From positions 8,254,001-8,318,000 of the forward strand of contig NZ_FNSM01000001.1 in the NCBI RefSeq assembly GCF_900105415.1: a stretch of 64,000 nucleotides of DNA, read 5' to 3'. Shown piece by piece: positions 8,860-16,920 of this stretch. Origin of the DNA: Streptomyces sp. TLI_105 (lineage in GTDB: Bacteria > Actinomycetota > Actinomycetes > Streptomycetales > Streptomycetaceae). The position numbers and the translations under genes were made by a program. Within the stretch, counting starts at the first letter, position 1; the number at the start of each line of letters is the position of its first letter. The notes under the pieces are model-generated. The model had not been told where the DNA came from. It saw only the letters and a program-made list of their open reading frames with translations, and searched no databases.

Positions 8860-9783
8860 TCAGGAGAGCGGGACGCCGGCGATGGCGATGCGCTCCATGA
8901 CCCGGCGCTGCGGGAAGTAGTCGCTGATCGCGTAGTGCTGCGTGGCGATGTTGTCCCAGACCGCGACGGAGCCGGGCTGCCAGCGGAAGCGGACCTGGTA
9001 CTCGGGGATGCGGGCCTGCAGCACGAGCTCGTCGAGCAGTTCGCGGCTCTCCGCGTCCGGCAGGCCGACGATCCGGGTGGTGAAGGGCTCGTTGACGTAC
9101 AGCAGCTCGCGGCCGGTGCGCGGGTGCCGGACGACCACGGGGTGCTCGACCGCCGGCAGGTTCGCACGGTGCGCGGCGATCTGCGCCTCGGTCATGAGCG
9201 AGCCCCAGCTGGGCAGCCAGTCGTGCTCGGCGGTGAGCCCCGCGATCCGTGCCTTCATGGAGTCGGTGAGATTGTCGTAGGCGGCTGCCATGTCGGCCCA
9301 CATGGTGTCGCCGCCGGCGGCCGGCACCTCGACGGCGCGCAGGACGGAGCCGAGTGCCGGTGCGGCCATGAACGAGTGGTCGCTGTGCCAGATGTTCTCG
9401 GTGCCGACGGCCGTGGCGTCCTTGGCGAGCCGGGAGACTCCGACGCTGTCGCCCTTCGGGAAGAAGGGGTTCGGCTCGGGCTCGCCCCACAGGGCGGAGA
9501 ACGCGAGCTGGGACCGCGGGTCGAAGGCGTGCTGGTTCCGGAAGAAGATCACCTTCCACTCCAGCAGGGCCTGCCTGATCTCCTCCGCGAGCTCTTCGCC
9601 GATCGGGCGCGAGAGGTCGACGCCTTCGATCTCGGCGCCGATGTGCGGGGTGAGGGGGGAGAGGTCCAGGAGCCGGTAGTCGGGCTGGACCGCGTCCGGG
9701 GCGATGCGGTCGAGCGTGCGCTTCCCGTAGTGCATCAGCGGCTTGTCGAGCGCGGGGGCGGGAGTGGTGACGGCGCTGTCCAT
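8860..9783 (-). CDS. TauD/TfdA-type alpha-ketoglutarate-dependent dioxygenase
   Basis: The 307-residue product has the Fe(II) facial triad of this family: H133 and D135 in WHSDHSF and the distal H283 in TQHYAI, with R294/R298 placed to bind alpha-ketoglutarate. Members hydroxylate a carbon next to a heteroatom so that sulfonates, alkyl sulfates, phenoxy acids or similar compounds break down to an aldehyde. The ATG at 9783 has GGAGG five bases before it. It is the first enzyme gene after the TetR gene, and a 17-bp imperfect palindrome lies 27 bases upstream. Followed by a transporter and an aldehyde dehydrogenase, an aldehyde-releasing reaction is the most sensible role (inference). Confidence 0.9.
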   Translation of the reverse strand: MDSAVTTPAPALDKPLMHYGKRTLDRIAPDAVQPDYRLLDLSPLTPHIGAEIEGVDLSRPIGEELAEEIRQALLEWKVIFFRNQHAFDPRSQLAFSALWGEPEPNPFFPKGDSVGVSRLAKDATAVGTENIWHSDHSFMAAPALGSVLRAVEVPAAGGDTMWADMAAAYDNLTDSMKARIAGLTAEHDWLPSWGSLMTEAQIAAHRANLPAVEHPVVVRHPRTGRELLYVNEPFTTRIVGLPDAESRELLDELVLQARIPEYQVRFRWQPGSVAVWDNIATQHYAISDYFPQRRVMERIAIAGVPLS

Positions 9784-9809
9784 GAGTCCTCCGTGAACGA
9801 GGCAAAAAT

Positions 9810-9826
9810 CGTTACCGGGAGTATCG
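9810..9826. promoter_or_regulatory. Candidate TetR operator before the dioxygenase gene
   Basis: CGTTAC-cggga-GTATCG is an imperfect palindrome (five of six positions pair) inside an AT-rich island of an otherwise G+C-rich 116-base gap between the TetR and dioxygenase genes. TAACGAT also appears twice as a direct repeat on the minus strand. Confidence 0.5.
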
Positions 9827-9899
9827 TTATTGGGGTGTGGTGAGGCAAGGGCCTGGCAGCACGAAAAATCGACGCCGCGGACAGCCGCCGCGGAAGTCG

Positions 9900-10502
9900 T
9901 CAGCCCACGGGGCCGACGGCCCGGGCCACGAGGTCGACCAGGGTGTCGACGAAGCGGGTGTCGGGCATCTCCTGCTCGCCGATCAGCCGGAAGAGCAGCG
10001 GGGCGGCCACCAGCGTGGCGGCGGCCCGGACATCGGTGTCCGGGCTCACGTCGCCGCGCTCGATGCCACGTTCGAGGATGCGCCTCGTCTCGCTCGTGAT
10101 GCGCTCGGTGTACTCGGCGTACTGGCCGCGCACCGCCCCCGTCTCGGCCGCCGCGCCGATGAGGCCCGCGATCAGCCGGTCCGTACCCGGCAGCCGGTAG
10201 GCCTCCAGCCGGGTGGTGAGCACGAAGCGGAGCTCTGCCCGGAAGTCACCCAGGTCGGGCACCGACAGGATGCCGATGCGGGTCTCCGCGGCGGCGATGA
10301 TCAGATCCTGCTTGGTGGGCCACCGACGGTAGATGGCGGGTTTGCTCACCCCGGCCCGGGCCGCGACGGCGTCCATCGTGACCGCTCCGATCCCCTGCTC
10401 GTGAACCATGTCCACGACCGCGCGGAGAACGGCTCCGGTGACCCGTTCCTCCCGAGGCCGGCCCGGCCCTCGCCCGGCCCCGTCCGACTGCGTACCCACC
10501 AT
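9900..10502 (-). CDS. TetR family transcriptional regulator
   Basis: The 200-residue product has an N-terminal TetR helix-turn-helix at about 20-66 (VTMDAVAARAGVSKPAIYRR, then WPTKQDLI) and an all-helical C-terminal ligand domain. It is transcribed toward the dioxygenase gene, and the palindrome at 9810-9826 lies between them, so it is probably the local repressor of the catabolic unit. The ligand would be the substrate or an intermediate of that unit. The start is the ATG at 10502. Confidence 0.85.
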   Translation of the reverse strand: MVGTQSDGAGRGPGRPREERVTGAVLRAVVDMVHEQGIGAVTMDAVAARAGVSKPAIYRRWPTKQDLIIAAAETRIGILSVPDLGDFRAELRFVLTTRLEAYRLPGTDRLIAGLIGAAAETGAVRGQYAEYTERITSETRRILERGIERGDVSPDTDVRAAATLVAAPLLFRLIGEQEMPDTRFVDTLVDLVARAVGPVG

Positions 10503-10583
10503 GTCCCGAGCTTACGGCCGGGCCTTCCCGCGCACGGAGGCCGGGTCCCCGGTCGCCCCGCGCCACGGCTTCGGCGGACGGTG

Positions 10584-11870
10584 TCAGGGTCGGCGCAGTC
10601 CGCCGATGCCCTGGAAGTCGGCCTGCTGCGCGAGGGACCGCCGGTCCGGGTCTGCGAACTCCCGATCGACTGCCTGCCCCAGCAGGCTCATCTCGGCACG
10701 CACCGAAGGGTGTTGCCCCGGCGGGAGGGCTTCGAGCAGCCCTTCGAGCATGGCGCGGAGCCTACGGCAGATCTGGACGGACGAGCCTCCGTACTCCCGG
10801 ATCTCGCAGACGGCGAGCTGGAGGTAGCCCTCCCAGTCGCGTCCCGGCAGTACGAGCCGGGCGACCCCGTCTCCGTCGGCCAGGACGTAACGACCGGGAA
10901 GGTGTCGCTCGCCGACCGTGTGCAGGAACCACTCGATGTAGTTGATCACCTGCACGGCGGTCGTGGGATCGTTCACCGCCGGGGAGAGCGCTCGGATGGC
11001 GATGTCGACGAGGACCCTCAGCGCGAAGGCGGGATCCTGCTCGATCGTGCGCTCCGCCCCGAGGGCGATGAGGCCGGTCACCCGGACGGGATCCGGTCGG
11101 GACGTGCCCCCGTACACCTCGACGAGCACCGTGCCGGGCGGTACGAAGTCCCCGATCAGCCGGGTCACGACGAGCACGCAGTCGTGACGCGCCGCCTCGG
11201 CGACCAGCCCCCGCACGTCGAAGGCCTGGATGGCGCCACCCCGTACGGCATGGACGCGCATCACCGGACCGCCGGACGGCAGGGCATCCGCCGTGTGGGG
11301 CGCGGCGCCCCGGATCAGGGCGGTGCCGCGCGCGAAGACGGACAGTCCCATCCCCGCGACCAACTCCGCGATGGCCACCGGTCGCAGACTGTGGGTGAAC
11401 CGGTTGAGGTAGATCAGCAGGAGCACCAGACTGACGGCCACCCCCGCGCCGGCCAGGGTGACCCCGAGGTCGGGGACCGAGGCGGACTCGACGCTGCGCA
11501 ACAGGGAGAAGGCGAACGCGAACGTCCCCGTGAACGTCGCGAGGACCGCCTTCTGCAGCCGGTCCCGGTACCAGAGGCGCATGTAGCGGGGGGAGAGGGT
11601 CCCCGTGGCCTGCTGCACCACCAGCACACCGATGGTGACGACGAACCCGAGCAGCGCCACCATCGCGCCCACGATGGCGGAGAGCACCCCGCTCGCCGTC
11701 GTCGCGGAGTAGTGCCAGCCGCTGGGCGGCCAGCCCGTGCTGTCGACGGTGAGGGCGAGCTCGGCGAGAAGGGTGCCGAGGACGAGACCGATCATCGGCA
11801 CGATCCACAGGCTCGCCTTGACGTATTGCCGCAGCCTGAACCTGGCCGCCCAGGACGTCATGACACCCAC
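10584..11870 (-). CDS. DUF2254 family membrane protein
   Basis: A 428-residue protein with four N-terminal hydrophobic helices (about residues 20-40, 58-82, 108-125 and 136-155) and a long soluble C-terminal part with the motif RALSPAVNDPTTAVQVINYI characteristic of DUF2254. The function of the family is unknown; members are predicted inner-membrane proteins with a cytoplasmic tail. The GTG at 11870 has a G-rich site (AAGGGGG) about six bases before it; an in-frame ATG at 11861 is the alternative. The gene is divergent from the glycoside hydrolase gene with a 257-base gap. Confidence 0.85.
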   Translation of the reverse strand: MGVMTSWAARFRLRQYVKASLWIVPMIGLVLGTLLAELALTVDSTGWPPSGWHYSATTASGVLSAIVGAMVALLGFVVTIGVLVVQQATGTLSPRYMRLWYRDRLQKAVLATFTGTFAFAFSLLRSVESASVPDLGVTLAGAGVAVSLVLLLIYLNRFTHSLRPVAIAELVAGMGLSVFARGTALIRGAAPHTADALPSGGPVMRVHAVRGGAIQAFDVRGLVAEAARHDCVLVVTRLIGDFVPPGTVLVEVYGGTSRPDPVRVTGLIALGAERTIEQDPAFALRVLVDIAIRALSPAVNDPTTAVQVINYIEWFLHTVGERHLPGRYVLADGDGVARLVLPGRDWEGYLQLAVCEIREYGGSSVQICRRLRAMLEGLLEALPPGQHPSVRAEMSLLGQAVDREFADPDRRSLAQQADFQGIGGLRRP

Positions 11871-12127
11871 GCCACGCCCCCTTCACCGGAGGAGTCAGGT
11901 GCTCTTGAGGCACAGGAGAGGGCTTCCTTCGACGGGACCGCCATCACCTCACGGTAGGGCGATTCCCGCGTCGGCGCAGCGGCAGCACCCGCCTCACCTC
12001 GGGCGACGCCCTCGCCAGGACGGAGCAGTACGGTCGGCCTAAGCTGATCGGGTGCTGCCCCGGTCCACCCCGTCCGGGGCACGACGGCGCCCCGAGTGTG
12101 GTCGACGGGGGCTGAAAGGGGTCCATC

Positions 12128-13954
12128 ATGGACGACTATCCCCTGATCGAGGACCACGGTCTGATCGGTGACCTGCAGACCGCGGCCCTCGTCACGACCG
12201 ATGCGACGATCGACTGGTTCTGCTGTCCGCGATTCGACTCGCCCAGCGTCTTCGGCGCCTTGCTCGACCGGAGCAAGGGCGGCCAGTTCACCGTGCGGCC
12301 TGTCGCGGACACGTACACGACCAAACAGCTCTACCATCCGGACACCGCCGTCCTGGTGACGCGCTTCATGACCGAGGCCGGGGCGGGGGAGGTCGTCGAC
12401 TTCATGCCGGTGACCGGAACCACCGCGACCGACCGGCACCGCATCGTCCGCATGCTGCGCTGTGTACGCGGCAGCATGACGTTCGAAGGCGAGATCGCTC
12501 CGCGCTTCGACTACGGCCGCAAGCCGCACGAACTGCACCTCACCGGGCACGGGGCCGTGTTCACCTCGGACGGCCTGGACCTCGCCGTCCACGCCGTCCG
12601 CGAACCGCAGGACGAGCGGCTGCTGAACGTCCTGTCGGTCGACGACAACGACCTGCGCTTCTCCCTGAGCCTGCGGGCGGGGCAGCAGCGCGGCCTGGTC
12701 ATGGAGTCGTCCCCCGACGGGCCCCCGCACGAGGTCCGGGTCGAGGAGTTCGAGCGGCTCTTCGGCGAGACCGTGCGCTACTGGCGTTCCTGGCTGGCAC
12801 AGTCCACCTACTCCGGCCGTTGGCGGGAGGCGGTGGAACGGTCGGCCGTGACGCTGAAGCTCATGACCTACGCGCCGACCGGCGCCCTGGTCGCCGCCCC
12901 GACGACGGGGCTCCCCGAACAACTCGGCGGAGAGCGCAACTGGGACTACCGGTTCACCTGGATCCGCGACGCCTCCTTCTCGGTGTACGCCCTGCTGGGC
13001 CTGGGATTCACGGAAGAGGCGTCCGCATTCATCAACTGGCTGCACGACCGCGTGAAGCAGGAAGCCGGACAGGACAACGGTTCCGGGCCGCTGAACATCA
13101 TGTACCGCGTGGACGGCTCCGCCGACCTCGTCGAAGAGACCCTGGACCACTGGGAGGGGTACCGCGGTTCCGCCCCGGTCCGCATCGGCAACGGGGCGGC
13201 GAGCCAGCTCCAGCTGGACATCTACGGCGAGGCGCTCGACAGCATCTACTTCGCGCACGAACACGGCATGCACCTCGACCACGGGGGCTGGAAGGCCCTG
13301 CACACCCTGCTCGACTGGCTGGTCGACCACTGGGACCAGCCCGGCGAGGGACTCTGGGAGACGCGCGGGGGCCGGAAGGACTTCACCTACGGGCGCGTGA
13401 TGTCCTGGGTGGCCTTCGACCGCGCCCTGCGGATCGCCTACGACGACGGCCGTCCCGCGGCCGGCGGACGCTGGGTGAACGCGCGGGACGAGATCTACGC
13501 GCAGGTGCTCGACCGAGGCTGGGACGAGAAGAAGCAGGCCTTCGTGCAGCACTACGGCGACGACGTGCTCGACTCGTCGCTGCTGCGCATGCCGACGGTC
13601 GGCTTCATCACGCCGGACGACCCGATGTGGAAGTCCACCCTGGACGCGATGGAGAGCGAGCTGGTCAGCGACAGCCTCGTCTACCGCTACAACCCCGAGG
13701 CGTCACCCGACGGCCTGCGCGGCTCGGAGGGGACCTTCTCCCTGTGCACGTTCATGTACGTCGACGCGCTGGCCCGGGCCGGGCACACGGACATGGCCAG
13801 GCTGGTGCTGGAGAAGATGCTCACGTACGCCAACCACCTCGGCCTGTACTCCGAGGAGATCGACCTGACGGGGCGACAGCTGGGCAACTTCCCGCAGGCC
13901 TTCACCCACCTGGCCCTGATCGACGCGGCGATCACCCTGGACTCGATGCTCTAG
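12128..13954 (+). CDS. GH15 glycoside hydrolase (trehalase/glucoamylase-like)
   Basis: The 608-residue cytoplasmic protein opens with YPLIEDHGLIGDLQTAALV, the start typical of actinobacterial GH15 enzymes, then IDWFCCPRFDSPSVFG, and has the six-helix-hairpin domain from about residue 230 (RNWDYRFTWIRDASF). The acid/base region GSEGTFSLCTFMYVDAL is near 535. Close relatives act as alpha,alpha-trehalases or on short alpha-glucans; trehalase is likely but unproven. There is no signal peptide. AAAGGGG lies seven bases before the ATG. The stop codon sits inside the left arm of the 26-bp palindrome that follows. Confidence 0.9.
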   Translation: MDDYPLIEDHGLIGDLQTAALVTTDATIDWFCCPRFDSPSVFGALLDRSKGGQFTVRPVADTYTTKQLYHPDTAVLVTRFMTEAGAGEVVDFMPVTGTTATDRHRIVRMLRCVRGSMTFEGEIAPRFDYGRKPHELHLTGHGAVFTSDGLDLAVHAVREPQDERLLNVLSVDDNDLRFSLSLRAGQQRGLVMESSPDGPPHEVRVEEFERLFGETVRYWRSWLAQSTYSGRWREAVERSAVTLKLMTYAPTGALVAAPTTGLPEQLGGERNWDYRFTWIRDASFSVYALLGLGFTEEASAFINWLHDRVKQEAGQDNGSGPLNIMYRVDGSADLVEETLDHWEGYRGSAPVRIGNGAASQLQLDIYGEALDSIYFAHEHGMHLDHGGWKALHTLLDWLVDHWDQPGEGLWETRGGRKDFTYGRVMSWVAFDRALRIAYDDGRPAAGGRWVNARDEIYAQVLDRGWDEKKQAFVQHYGDDVLDSSLLRMPTVGFITPDDPMWKSTLDAMESELVSDSLVYRYNPEASPDGLRGSEGTFSLCTFMYVDALARAGHTDMARLVLEKMLTYANHLGLYSEEIDLTGRQLGNFPQAFTHLALIDAAITLDSML

Positions 13955-14013
13955 GGCCTGTCGTCACATTCCCGTCGTCGCGGGGCAGACGGGAATGTGA
14001 CGACAGGCCCTAG
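13951..14013. terminator. 26-bp perfect palindrome, bidirectional terminator or mobile palindromic element
   Basis: Positions 13951-13976 and 13988-14013 are perfect reverse complements with an 11-base loop. Both ends are CTAG and the arms contain GTCGTCACATTCCCGTC. It lies between the convergent GH15 and antiporter genes and includes the GH15 stop codon. It can act as a terminator, but its length and CTAG ends also fit a dispersed palindromic repeat that inserted there. Confidence 0.8.
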
Positions 14014-14023
14014 GTCGCGCGAC

Positions 14024-15799
14024 TCACCGAGGCGAGGCGGCGGGGGCGGGTCCGAGGAGGATCACGGTGTCACCGGCCTCCGGCACGGCTTCCCGCCGCT
14101 CCGTGACGGGGTCCAGCCGGTGATCGGCCCGCACCACGAAGAGGGTGTCGTGGTCCGGCGGCAACGGGTGGCCCGCCGGCTGCACCGTGAACCGGGCTCC
14201 CCGCCCGTAGCGCTCGGCGAGGACGTGGCGGACCATGGAGCGGCCGAACAGGATGTCGCCGCCGGTGTACGGAGCGACCACACCGTGGCTGTCGTGCGGT
14301 GGACCCACCCGGTAGACGGGGCCCTCCACGTTGTCCTCCATCACGATCGAGGCGAGCGCGTTGAAGTCGTCGTCGTCGGTGGCCAGGAAGACCGCCGCCA
14401 CACCCTCCAGACGGGCCCCGGGGTTGATGGCCGTGGCCAGCAGATCGCCCTTGGCCAGATCGATCCCCGCCCGCTTGATCGCCGTCCGCTCCCCGTCGAG
14501 TCCCGCCCACATCAGCACGTCGAGACCGGCGGACCGCAGAGCCTTTCCCAGGTCGATCACCCACGGCTCACCGCCCACCAGGAGCACGCGTGTGCCCTCC
14601 GTCCTGACGACGCCCAGTCGTCTGGCGGCCGGCGCAGCCGTCAGCGCGTACAGGAGAACGGTCCCCACGATCACCAGGAACGTGACGGGAAGGATCTTGG
14701 CCGCCCCGGTCACCCCCCGCTCGACCAGACCGGCGGAGAAGGCCGAGGCCGTCGCCGCCGCGACGATGCCGCGTGGGTCCATCCATCCGACGAAGGCACG
14801 CTCCCCCCGTGTGAGATCGGTGCGCGCCGCGGCACCGAACGCCACGACCGGTCGGACGACCAGGACGAGGATCGCGATGAGGCCGAGGGAGGGAAGGAGC
14901 ACGGGCACCAGGGATGCCGGAGTGACGGTGGAGGAGATCGAGATGAACAGCAGACCGATGATCAGCTGGATCAGCGTCTCGAAGAAGGGCCGGCGGGCCG
15001 GCATGTCGAAGCCCTTCATGTTGGCCACGGCCAGCCCCGTCACGATCGCGGCGATCAGTCCCGTGTCGTCCCGCACGACGTCGCAGCCCGCCGACACGCC
15101 GATGACGACGGCGAGCTGCGCCAGTGTCCCCAGGGTCTCGCCGAGGCGGAGAGTGCGCAGGGTGAACCACAGCAGCGCGGTGCCCACGACCCCGCCCGCC
15201 ACACCGAACGCGAGGCTGAGGAGGAACTGGCCCAGCTGATAGCCCCGACCGATGTCGATCTGGTGCGACGAGGCGATTGCGTGGAAGGTGAGGGCGCCGA
15301 GGATGGCGCCGATCGGGTCGGTCAGCGTCCCTTCCCAGATCAGGATGCGCCGCACCTTGTCGCTCGGCCGCACGAAGTCGAGGATCGGCCCGACGACCGT
15401 GGGGCCCGAGACGACGAGGATCATGCCGAGCATGGCGGCCACGCGCAGCGGCATGCCGAACATCGCCGGTCCCACCGTCCCGACGACGAGGAAGGTCGAC
15501 AGCACCCCGTACACGAGCAGCCTGCCCACGATCCCGCGGGTGTGCTGGACGAGTTTGCGCAGGTCCAGCCCCAGACCGGCGTCGTACAGGATCACCGCGA
15601 CGGCCAACGACACCAGGGCCGAGAAATCCGGTCCCACCAGCCGGTCCGGGTGGATGATGTCCGTCGCCGCTCCGGCGACGAACCCGACCGGCAGCAGGAT
15701 GATCAGGGCGGGGACACGCAGCTTGTTCGCCAGGATCTGCGAGCCGGTGGCGAGCACCACCGTCAGGGCGAGTCCGATGAGGATCTCGTCGTCGGTCAC
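14024..15799 (-). CDS. CPA1-type cation:proton antiporter with C-terminal nucleotide-binding and TrkA-C-like domains
   Basis: The 591-residue product has about 12 hydrophobic helices covering residues 1-390 with sodium/hydrogen exchanger features: AVILYDAGLGLDL and the ion-site-like segment IWEGTLTDPIGA. Residues 398-520 form a Rossmann-like TrkA-N fold (RVLLVGGEPWVIDLG), and the last 60 form a TrkA-C-like domain. The start is a GTG at 15799 with GGAAGGA seven bases before it. It follows cydB by 62 bases on the same strand, so bd oxidase and pH/cation homeostasis may be co-expressed. Family members exchange Na+ or K+ for H+; which ion is unclear. Confidence 0.85.
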   Translation of the reverse strand: MTDDEILIGLALTVVLATGSQILANKLRVPALIILLPVGFVAGAATDIIHPDRLVGPDFSALVSLAVAVILYDAGLGLDLRKLVQHTRGIVGRLLVYGVLSTFLVVGTVGPAMFGMPLRVAAMLGMILVVSGPTVVGPILDFVRPSDKVRRILIWEGTLTDPIGAILGALTFHAIASSHQIDIGRGYQLGQFLLSLAFGVAGGVVGTALLWFTLRTLRLGETLGTLAQLAVVIGVSAGCDVVRDDTGLIAAIVTGLAVANMKGFDMPARRPFFETLIQLIIGLLFISISSTVTPASLVPVLLPSLGLIAILVLVVRPVVAFGAAARTDLTRGERAFVGWMDPRGIVAAATASAFSAGLVERGVTGAAKILPVTFLVIVGTVLLYALTAAPAARRLGVVRTEGTRVLLVGGEPWVIDLGKALRSAGLDVLMWAGLDGERTAIKRAGIDLAKGDLLATAINPGARLEGVAAVFLATDDDDFNALASIVMEDNVEGPVYRVGPPHDSHGVVAPYTGGDILFGRSMVRHVLAERYGRGARFTVQPAGHPLPPDHDTLFVVRADHRLDPVTERREAVPEAGDTVILLGPAPAASPR

Positions 15800-15861
15800 A
15801 GCGGCTTCCTTCCGCGGGGTCCGGGCGCGCGGGGAGGGCCAGGACGAGTACAGACAGGCGA

Positions 15862-16920
15862 TCAGCTGTCGGGCGCCGCACCGTCACCGGCCGTGCCGGT
15901 TCCCTTCCGGAGCTCGGAGTCGGTGAGTTCTTCCAGCTCTCCGTGGGTGTCCAGCCAGTAGAGGAGGACGACGGCCGGCACGACGAGCACCAGGGCCACC
16001 AGGGTGACGATCGCCAGCCACGTCAGGGTGGAGGGCGCGCCCGCCGCGTCGGCCACGGTCAGCGAGGTGGGGAGCAGGTACGGGCGCTGGGCCATGCCCC
16101 AGCCGATGACGGCCGAGGCGACGACCGCGACCGCGGTGACGCGCACCCACGCTCCCGGCGTCCGCAGGAGCAGCCAGGCGGTGACGAGAGCGGACGCTCC
16201 GGCCAGGACGACGAAGAACAGCCCCAGGCCGTGGGTGAGTCCGTGCCACACGTAGGGGGAGTCCTCATGGGTGACGAACCCGGTGACGACCGCGAGGACG
16301 GTGAGCGCGGCGAGGCTCCACAGCGCCCGTCGTCTGAAGTGGCCGACCAGATCCGGTGCGTCGAACCTGCGGGCGTCCCCGGTGAGGAACACCGCCCCGA
16401 GGAACGCAGTCGTCGCGACGGCGACCAGTCCGAACACGACAGAGGTGGGGCTGGTCCATACGTCCGCCGAGGCGTCGGTGCCGGGAGTCACCCGTTCCGA
16501 GGCGACCCCGCCGACGGCGGCACCCAGGAAGAACGGCGTGACGACCGAGGCCACGGCGAACACGGCACCGTACAGCCGTCGGCCGGCGAGCCGTCGGGTG
16601 GGCTTGCGGAGCGCGAAGCCGGCGCCACGGAGAACCATGCCCACGACGGCCAGGGCGAGCGGCAGCCACATCGCGGAGAACACCGTCTGGAACAGGACGG
16701 GGAAGCCGGTCCACATGATGACGAGAACGAAGATCAGCCAGACGTTGTTCACCTCCCAGACGGGAGCCATGGCATGGTCGATGAGCCACCGGGGGCGCCG
16801 GCCGCGTTCCGTCCCCCCGGCCGTCAGGTCCCAGAAGCCGGCCCCGTAGTCCGTGCCACCGGCGCAGGCGTACGCGGTCACGGCCAGGAGCAGCACGACG
16901 GCGATGAGGTCGGCGGTCAC
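15862..16920 (-). CDS. cydB: Cytochrome bd ubiquinol/menaquinol oxidase subunit II
   Basis: A 352-residue protein with about nine hydrophobic helices and the CydB landmark HAMAPVWEVNNVWLIF near residue 49, where the conserved Trp and Asn lie. It pairs with the heme-bearing subunit CydA. Its ATG overlaps the cydA stop (ATGA, 16917-16920), so the two subunits are translationally coupled. Cytochrome bd reduces O2 with quinol at high oxygen affinity without pumping protons. No cydC or cydD assembly genes lie nearby. Confidence 0.93.
   Translation of the reverse strand: MTADLIAVVLLLAVTAYACAGGTDYGAGFWDLTAGGTERGRRPRWLIDHAMAPVWEVNNVWLIFVLVIMWTGFPVLFQTVFSAMWLPLALAVVGMVLRGAGFALRKPTRRLAGRRLYGAVFAVASVVTPFFLGAAVGGVASERVTPGTDASADVWTSPTSVVFGLVAVATTAFLGAVFLTGDARRFDAPDLVGHFRRRALWSLAALTVLAVVTGFVTHEDSPYVWHGLTHGLGLFFVVLAGASALVTAWLLLRTPGAWVRVTAVAVVASAVIGWGMAQRPYLLPTSLTVADAAGAPSTLTWLAIVTLVALVLVVPAVVLLYWLDTHGELEELTDSELRKGTGTAGDGAAPDS

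Noticed and set aside
7469-9805. A single 778-residue minus-strand frame spanning transporter and dioxygenase
   Set aside because: Only the C-terminal 448 residues are the MFS transporter; the upstream part is an out-of-phase reading of the dioxygenase gene, and a GTG with a ribosome site marks the real start.
9837-11957. A 706-residue plus-strand frame over the TetR and DUF2254 genes
   Set aside because: It is antisense to two recognisable minus-strand genes and has no family pattern.
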